Shown in pieces: positions 33,026 to 37,232 of a DNA stretch of 37,232 nucleotides. The DNA is from a virus, in IMG/VR virus record IMGVR_UViG_3300021961_000268, positions 1 to 37,232 of that record; one strand, 5' to 3'. Both the position numbers and the translations under genes were made by a program. The notes beneath the pieces were generated by a model, which was given only the letters and a program-made list of their open reading frames with translations, had not been told where the DNA came from and made no database searches. Numbering within the stretch: the first letter of the stretch is position 1; each line of letters begins with the position of its first letter.

Positions 33026-33714
33026 TGTGTGCCGTAATTGGGGTGTTGCTTGCCCAGGCAACCGAAGAAAATCTAAGTCTAGTCCGCAATGTATTCCTTG
33101 AGTCTAGGATTCGAGGATTACATGCAACTGGAATTTCATTCTTACAGAAAAACATAAAATCAATCATTGATCCTGTTCCAGCGGATCAATTTGTGAATCG
33201 TCATCTAACATATCCAATTGAAAACTATCTAAACAGCGACGGCAATCTATACATGATTGGTCACTGCAGATATAGCACCAGTGATCTTGAGTACAATCAA
33301 CCGATCTATAATGATCGCGCTTCAATAGTCCACAATGGTGTCATCTCTCAGGAACTCTATGAGAACTGGGAGAAACTATACAAGATCAAAACAAAAACAA
33401 AAAATGACTCTGAGTTGCTTTTACACACAATAGAAAACGAACCACTGCAACTATGGGAGAATGCTTCCATCGCAGCAATTGAACTTCATCATGAGCGTAT
33501 GTTGATTGCATATCGCAACGGAAAGCGACCTATATATTTGACAAAGTTGAAGAATGGTTATATAATTACTTCTACGAAAGACATTATGACTCGCGCATCA
33601 AAGGGTAAATACGAAGCCAAGATGCTTGAGATGAATCAGCGTGTTGTGATGACTGCTGAAGATTTTTCTTATAGATATATTCCTACCAATAGTTATGACT
33701 TGCAAATTCATTGA
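33025..33714 (+). CDS. Class II glutamine amidotransferase (Ntn hydrolase)
   Basis: A 229-residue single-domain amidotransferase. After Met removal the N-terminal Cys2 (MCAVIGV) is the nucleophile. Glutamine-binding and oxyanion elements are visible: SRIRGLHATGIS (about residues 27-38), GHCRYST (79-85), VHNG (102-105) and NDSELL (138-143). The family releases ammonia from glutamine and passes it to a synthetase domain. No such acceptor domain is fused here, so the ammonia would go to a partner enzyme or the protein has another role. Its start overlaps the dioxygenase stop (TAATG), tying it to base modification, where an amino or amide group may be installed. Confidence 0.8.
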   Translation: MCAVIGVLLAQATEENLSLVRNVFLESRIRGLHATGISFLQKNIKSIIDPVPADQFVNRHLTYPIENYLNSDGNLYMIGHCRYSTSDLEYNQPIYNDRASIVHNGVISQELYENWEKLYKIKTKTKNDSELLLHTIENEPLQLWENASIAAIELHHERMLIAYRNGKRPIYLTKLKNGYIITSTKDIMTRASKGKYEAKMLEMNQRVVMTAEDFSYRYIPTNSYDLQIH

Positions 33715-34336
33715 TTCAGAACAAGTAAAGCATATTCTAGTAAAATCTACCGAAGGAAAGAATACCAAATTTCTTTCTGCTTCACACAGTCTTTGGACTA
33801 GATTTAAGAACTATGATTCAAGTCCACCATTTGCACTGATCAAGAATGATCAGGTTGTTTCTCTAATCTACGCCACATTCAATCGCGATGGATATACTAA
33901 TCTATATGACATTGTTACAGTGCAGGGTCAAGAAGGGCATGGGTATGCATCTGAGATTTGGGATCACTATGTTGAATATGCTTGCAATAAGAAGAATAGT
34001 AAACGATTAAAAATCTCTTGTACACCTTCTTCTCTAACATGGCACATGCGCAATGGTCTTGTTTTTTGGGCTGTGGATCCAACTGGATCTTTGCGTAGTG
34101 ATCAACCAATATTCAAGAATAGAGAAGAGCAAATGATCTTTCGTAAACTAGCAATTGATGATCCATCCATAGCACTACCTTCAGAAAAGGCTTGTGAAAG
34201 ATTGCGTAAAGAATCATTAGAATCCCATGAGTTTGGCACTAAGAAAAAATCAATTGTTGAACAAGCAATAAAAACTGCTGGTGAAACATGGCTTCGTGAT
34301 GCATTATTTGGGAAGACATTATTCGATGTCGCATGA
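33695..34336 (+). CDS. GNAT-like acyltransferase (tentative)
   Basis: A 213-residue protein. Residues 45-130 have the strand/helix order of GNAT acetyltransferases: PFALIKNDQVVSLIYATF, NLYDIVTVQGQEGHGYASEI with a GxG acyl-CoA pyrophosphate loop (G81, G83), a helix, and RLKISCTPSSLTWHMRNGLV. The loop deviates by one position from the usual Q/R-x-x-G-x-G. The last 80 residues are helical, Lys/Glu-rich and unrelated. It overlaps the amidotransferase gene by 20 bases and the next gene by 11. It could acylate an amine on the modified base. Acetyltransferases are known in phage base-hypermodification clusters. The substrate is unknown. Confidence 0.6.
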   Translation: MTCKFIDSEQVKHILVKSTEGKNTKFLSASHSLWTRFKNYDSSPPFALIKNDQVVSLIYATFNRDGYTNLYDIVTVQGQEGHGYASEIWDHYVEYACNKKNSKRLKISCTPSSLTWHMRNGLVFWAVDPTGSLRSDQPIFKNREEQMIFRKLAIDDPSIALPSEKACERLRKESLESHEFGTKKKSIVEQAIKTAGETWLRDALFGKTLFDVA

Positions 34337-35321
34337 AAGACGTGAACTATTCATTCGCTGGTATGCGTGGTCTCTAGAATATAGAGACTGCGATCCAGCG
34401 GTATGGATGACTCAATATCTAAACAATAGATATGAGCATAACATAGAAGAAAGAATCTGGCTATGCTGGTTGTATGGAAATACATACCAGCTTCCAACTG
34501 CATGGGTTCTAAAAAATGAATTCCCCGACTATGAGTTGGCGACTGTAGATCGCATCACTCAATGGAACACTGCAAACTATAAGAGACTTCGCTACCAAGT
34601 AGATACGAAGTGGAACAAGGGTCATCTTCCTGCGATGTTTGAATCCTATCAAAAATTTATTGGTGACAAATCGCAGAAGGAAGTCCTGGAGAGTTACTAT
34701 GGCGACAACGAAGAAGAAACCTTCGACAATCTATGGAATGCTATTAAAACTAATCTTCATAAGTTTGGTCGTTATTCCACTTGGTTTTATCTACAACACT
34801 TGCATCACACTGCTGGAATATTTGCGGCTCCTACTAGCCTTATGTTCTCTGATTATTCTGGCTCTCGTTCACATCGTAATGGCTTTGTTCTTGCCATCGG
34901 CGAGGATGACAGTTATGATAAACAACTTACTGCAAAAGAATATCAAAATCTTGAGGGAGTGGCTAAAGATATAATTGTTGAAATGCGTGAAAGATTCCCC
35001 AATTTATCTCATGAAATAGATTTTTATACAATGGAAACCTGTCTGTGCTCATTCAAGAAGATATTCCGAGAGCATCACGGTCGTTATCTTGGCTATTATC
35101 TTGATCGCCAGTCAGAAGAAATCGTGCGAGCGGAACAAGATGGTTGGTATGGTATTGAGTGGAATGTTCTTTGGCAAGCAAGAAATGAAACGCTATTTCC
35201 TGCACTCGCTGGAAGAAATAAAATTAACAAAGAAAACTTTACTTACTTCTTGAGATCAGGTAAACTACAACGAATGGACTGGATGTTCGAAGATAAGACA
35301 GAGATAGGATTGTATGCCTAA
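34326..35321 (+). CDS. Amino acid:DNA transferase / aGPT-PPlase-like protein
   Basis: A 331-residue helical protein. The start at ATG 34326 is preferred over an upstream GTG inside the previous gene; GGGAAG lies 10 nt before it. The segments LFIRWYAWSLEYRDCDPAVW, WLCWLYGNTYQLPTAWVL, NYKRLRYQVDTKWNKGHLP, KFGRYSTWFYLQHL and SDYSGSRSHRNGF match my recollection of the alpha-glutamyl/putrescinyl-thymine pyrophosphorylase clade, also called amino acid:DNA transferases. These replace a phosphorylated or pyrophosphorylated hydroxymethyl group on a DNA base with an amino acid or polyamine. The adjacent P-loop kinase would supply the activated base. The assignment is from motif memory and needs a profile search. 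Confidence 0.68.
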   Translation: MSHERRELFIRWYAWSLEYRDCDPAVWMTQYLNNRYEHNIEERIWLCWLYGNTYQLPTAWVLKNEFPDYELATVDRITQWNTANYKRLRYQVDTKWNKGHLPAMFESYQKFIGDKSQKEVLESYYGDNEEETFDNLWNAIKTNLHKFGRYSTWFYLQHLHHTAGIFAAPTSLMFSDYSGSRSHRNGFVLAIGEDDSYDKQLTAKEYQNLEGVAKDIIVEMRERFPNLSHEIDFYTMETCLCSFKKIFREHHGRYLGYYLDRQSEEIVRAEQDGWYGIEWNVLWQARNETLFPALAGRNKINKENFTYFLRSGKLQRMDWMFEDKTEIGLYA

Positions 35322-35880
35322 GATAATTGCAATTGGTGGTGTTCCTGCAACGGGAAAGACCACTCTTATGTTTAAGATCATTTCAATGGCTGATGACTGG
35401 AAGGTTATCAAGCCACAGAAACTTTTGGACGCAATGTTCAGCAAGAAATTGCGAACTGTAATTCTTGGTAAGTATCAAGATGATGGTAACGTATTCCAGG
35501 GAACTGATCGTCTAAGCATGGCAGTCCAACCAGACGCTGAAAAGTTCTTTGAAGAAGTCAAAGAGCAGAAGATCAACGTGCTGTTTGAGGGTGATCGTCT
35601 ATTCAATGCAAAGATGTTAAACTCTCTGTCTGAGTCATACAGTGAATCAGACTTTAGAATTGTGGTCATACAAGCCAATCACGATATCGTAGAACAGAGA
35701 CATATTGATCGCAAGGATGACCAAGATGAGAAATTCAAGCGCAGTCGCGAAACAAAAATCTCAAACATCAGCGGAAACCTCCAGTTGATGGACTATATAG
35801 ATACTGTAGACAATAATAATCTTGATGATCAAAAATTGATCATTGAATATATTAGCAAACATTTTAACTGGAGTGAATAA
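35314..35880 (+). CDS. P-loop kinase, probable hydroxymethyl-base DNA kinase
   Basis: A 188-residue small P-loop kinase. Walker A is GVPATGKT (residues 9-16). A later acidic VLFEGDRLFN segment can supply the Mg-binding Asp, and HIDRKDDQDEKFKRSRETK has the Arg/Lys-rich lid typical of nucleotide- or base-kinase folds. In phage thymidine-hypermodification pathways a kinase of this class phosphorylates 5-hydroxymethyl bases within DNA, making the leaving group for the amino acid:DNA transferase. It overlaps that gene by 8 bases. A free-nucleotide kinase is the main alternative. Confidence 0.65.
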   Translation: MPKIIAIGGVPATGKTTLMFKIISMADDWKVIKPQKLLDAMFSKKLRTVILGKYQDDGNVFQGTDRLSMAVQPDAEKFFEEVKEQKINVLFEGDRLFNAKMLNSLSESYSESDFRIVVIQANHDIVEQRHIDRKDDQDEKFKRSRETKISNISGNLQLMDYIDTVDNNNLDDQKLIIEYISKHFNWSE

Positions 35881-35882
35881 TT

Positions 35883-36695
35883 ATGCAGATTGAAATCTCA
35901 GTAGAAGAACTAAGAAAAAAGAAACTGTTCGTTGCAACACCGATGTATGGTGGTCAGTGTTTTGGTATGTACACCAAGTCAGCACTTGATCTACAGGCTG
36001 TTTGTGCTAACTATGGAGTTGAGATTCGATTCTCATTTATCTTTAATGAATCGCTAATCACAAGAGCAAGAAACTATCTAGTAGATGAATTCTTGCGTTC
36101 TGGATTCACTCATCTACTATTCCTAGATTCAGATATTCATTTTGATCCAAGAGACGTGATTGCACTTCTTGCTTTGGATAAAGAAATCATTGGCGCACCG
36201 TATCCAAAGAAGTCAATCAAGTGGAATGCAATCAAAGATGCGATCGTAAAGAATCCTAATATTGAAGTCAAAGAACTGGAGAAACTTGCTGGTGATTTTG
36301 TGTTCAATCCAGTTCCTGGCACAGAAAGGTTCTCAGTTTCTGCACCAATTGAAGTTCTAGAAATTGGAACTGGATTCATGATGGTGAAGCGTGAAGTGTT
36401 CAAGCAGTTTGAAGAGAGATATCCTAATTTGCGATACAAGCCAGATCATGTTGGTCAGGCTAACTTCGATGGATCTCGTTACATTCACGCATACTTTGAC
36501 ACTGTAATTGATACAGTAGAGAATGGTGGTAAGGGGTCTGATCGTTATCTATCTGAGGACTACATGTTCTGTCAGTGGTGGAGAAACATGGGTGGTAAGA
36601 TTTGGTTATGTCCATGGATGAAGACTCATCATATTGGTACTTATGCCTTCACAGGAGACATGCCAGCAGTGGCGAATTTCGTGGGGTCTTTGTGA
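35883..36695 (+). CDS. GT-A fold glycosyltransferase
   Basis: A 270-residue family-2-like glycosyltransferase. The nucleotide-sugar site is seen in KLFVATPMYGGQCFGMYT, a long helix, NESLITRARNYLVDEFLRSG and the DXD-type motif LFLDSDIHFDP (D82, D84), followed by the acceptor-side EIGTGFMMVKREVF and LSEDYMFCQWWRNMGGKIWLCP with the conserved ED-x-x-F-C. No membrane segment, so it is cytoplasmic. It abuts the kinase gene by 2 bases. It may glycosylate the hydroxymethylated or aminated base, as in other phage TET clusters, but this GT family also occurs in unrelated phage contexts. Confidence 0.78.
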   Translation: MQIEISVEELRKKKLFVATPMYGGQCFGMYTKSALDLQAVCANYGVEIRFSFIFNESLITRARNYLVDEFLRSGFTHLLFLDSDIHFDPRDVIALLALDKEIIGAPYPKKSIKWNAIKDAIVKNPNIEVKELEKLAGDFVFNPVPGTERFSVSAPIEVLEIGTGFMMVKREVFKQFEERYPNLRYKPDHVGQANFDGSRYIHAYFDTVIDTVENGGKGSDRYLSEDYMFCQWWRNMGGKIWLCPWMKTHHIGTYAFTGDMPAVANFVGSL

Positions 36696-37232
36696 TAATA
36701 GGTCTTGTTGGTTTTATAGGAAGTGGAAAGGGAACCGTCGCTGATCTTCTAGTAGAGCACCACGGTTTCGTCAAAGAGAGTTTTGCTAACAGCGTCAAAG
36801 ATTCTGTGGCTGCTGTCTTTGGTTGGCATCGTGAATTGCTGGAGGGTGCAACGCCCGAGTCTAGACAATGGCGTGAGCAGAAAGATGAGTGGTGGTCAAA
36901 TGCTCTAGGTCGCGAAGTGACACCACGTTGGGTGTTACAGCTGATGGGTACTGAAGCAGGACGCGATGTGTTTCATCCCGATCTTTGGGTACACACTGTC
37001 TTCCGTAGAATAGATTGGCATCCCGAACAACACTACGTTATTGCTGATGTTCGTTTTCCAAACGAGATCAAAGCCATTCAAAAACATGGAGGCAAAGTTG
37101 TTCAGGTCACTCGCGGTGATCTTCCTTGGTGGTATCAGAAAGCTGAGGATCATAATCGCGCAGGTGCACATTTTCAATGGCTGGTTGACAACGTCCATGA
37201 GAGTGAATGGGCATGGGTTGGTAGCACCGTTG
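36692..37232 (+). CDS. gp1: Deoxynucleoside monophosphate kinase gp1-like (partial)
   Basis: Only the first 180 residues are in the window; the frame is still open at base 37232. It starts with GTG at 36692, overlapping the glycosyltransferase stop (GTGA) with GGGG five bases upstream, and is not an ATG gene. Translation begins MIIGLVGFIGSGKGTVADLL, with Walker A GFIGSGKGT at residues 7-15, then SFANSVKDSVAAVFGWHREL, PRWVLQLMGTEAGRDVFHPD, YVIADVRFPNEIKAIQKHGG and VVQVTRGD. This order is that of the T4 gp1 dNMP kinase family (T4: LAGPIKDALA, LMQALGTDL, YYVVPDTRQDHE). T4 gp1 phosphorylates dTMP, dGMP and hydroxymethyl-dCMP. Being in the modification operon, it may handle a modified dNMP. Confidence 0.85.
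   Translation, partial: MIIGLVGFIGSGKGTVADLLVEHHGFVKESFANSVKDSVAAVFGWHRELLEGATPESRQWREQKDEWWSNALGREVTPRWVLQLMGTEAGRDVFHPDLWVHTVFRRIDWHPEQHYVIADVRFPNEIKAIQKHGGKVVQVTRGDLPWWYQKAEDHNRAGAHFQWLVDNVHESEWAWVGSTV

Noticed and set aside
34281-34325. GTG start for the transferase-like gene
   Set aside because: It would overlap the preceding gene by 56 bases and lacks a ribosome site. The ATG at 34326 is supported by GGGAAG.
36935-37198. - strand frame at the window end
   Set aside because: It lies opposite the gp1-like dNMP kinase, whose + strand reading frame has clear family motifs.

Overview
This window is a stretch of a T4-superfamily myovirus genome (contractile tail, T4-like morphogenesis core). 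Every convincing gene lies on the + strand, tightly packed with ATGA/TAATG junctions. Protein order and sequence match the marine/freshwater (cyanophage-like) branch of T4-like phages better than coliphage T4: a short gp23 with no gp24, hoc or inh next to it, uvsY-uvsW directly after the capsid block, and 55-47-46 in one run. No photosynthesis, tRNA or integrase gene is visible. The host cannot be named from this sequence; the collagen-like fibres, the peptide deformylase and a CobS gene fit an aquatic bacterium.

Layout. 1-5649: tail-fibre/adhesin cluster with the end of a LamG-like protein, a collagen-like Gly-X-Gln fibre and a large fibre with VGIGT..KLHV motifs. 5688-10343: neck and packaging genes 13, 14, 15, 16, 17. 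10393-20458: sheath, tube, portal, a repeat-bearing prohead protein, two small core proteins, protease, scaffold and capsid (18, 19, 20, core genes, 21, 22, 23). 20551-21271: a coiled-coil protein and a tail-tube-like protein. 21324-27613: recombination and late-transcription genes uvsY, uvsW, an Sm-like protein, 55, 47, 46, then peptide deformylase. 27688-31209: a metallopeptidase-VWA protein and a MoxR/CobS-type AAA+ ATPase, both clearly G+C-richer than their surroundings. 31312-31599: a small winged-helix protein behind a possible pseudoknot leader. 31724 to the end: a probable DNA-base hypermodification operon (TET/JBP dioxygenase, class II glutamine amidotransferase, GNAT-like protein, amino acid:DNA transferase/aGPT-PPlase-like protein, P-loop kinase, GT-A glycosyltransferase) running into a gp1-type dNMP kinase cut by the window edge.

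Expression. Structural operons carry T4-type late promoter elements (TATAAATA or CTAAATA variants), four of them exactly 26-27 nt before the start codon; gp55, the sigma factor that reads such promoters, is encoded here. The recombination, CobS-like and base-modification genes instead follow host-type promoters (TTGNNN, 17-18 nt, TATAAT). Two or three stem-loop terminators separate the blocks.

Most interesting are the base-modification cassette, the VWA/AAA+ pair, a prohead protein with five copies of an E[ED]VEQ[VIM]DE motif resembling gp21 cleavage sites, a pseudoknot-like leader, and a late promoter that would make a leaderless mRNA.
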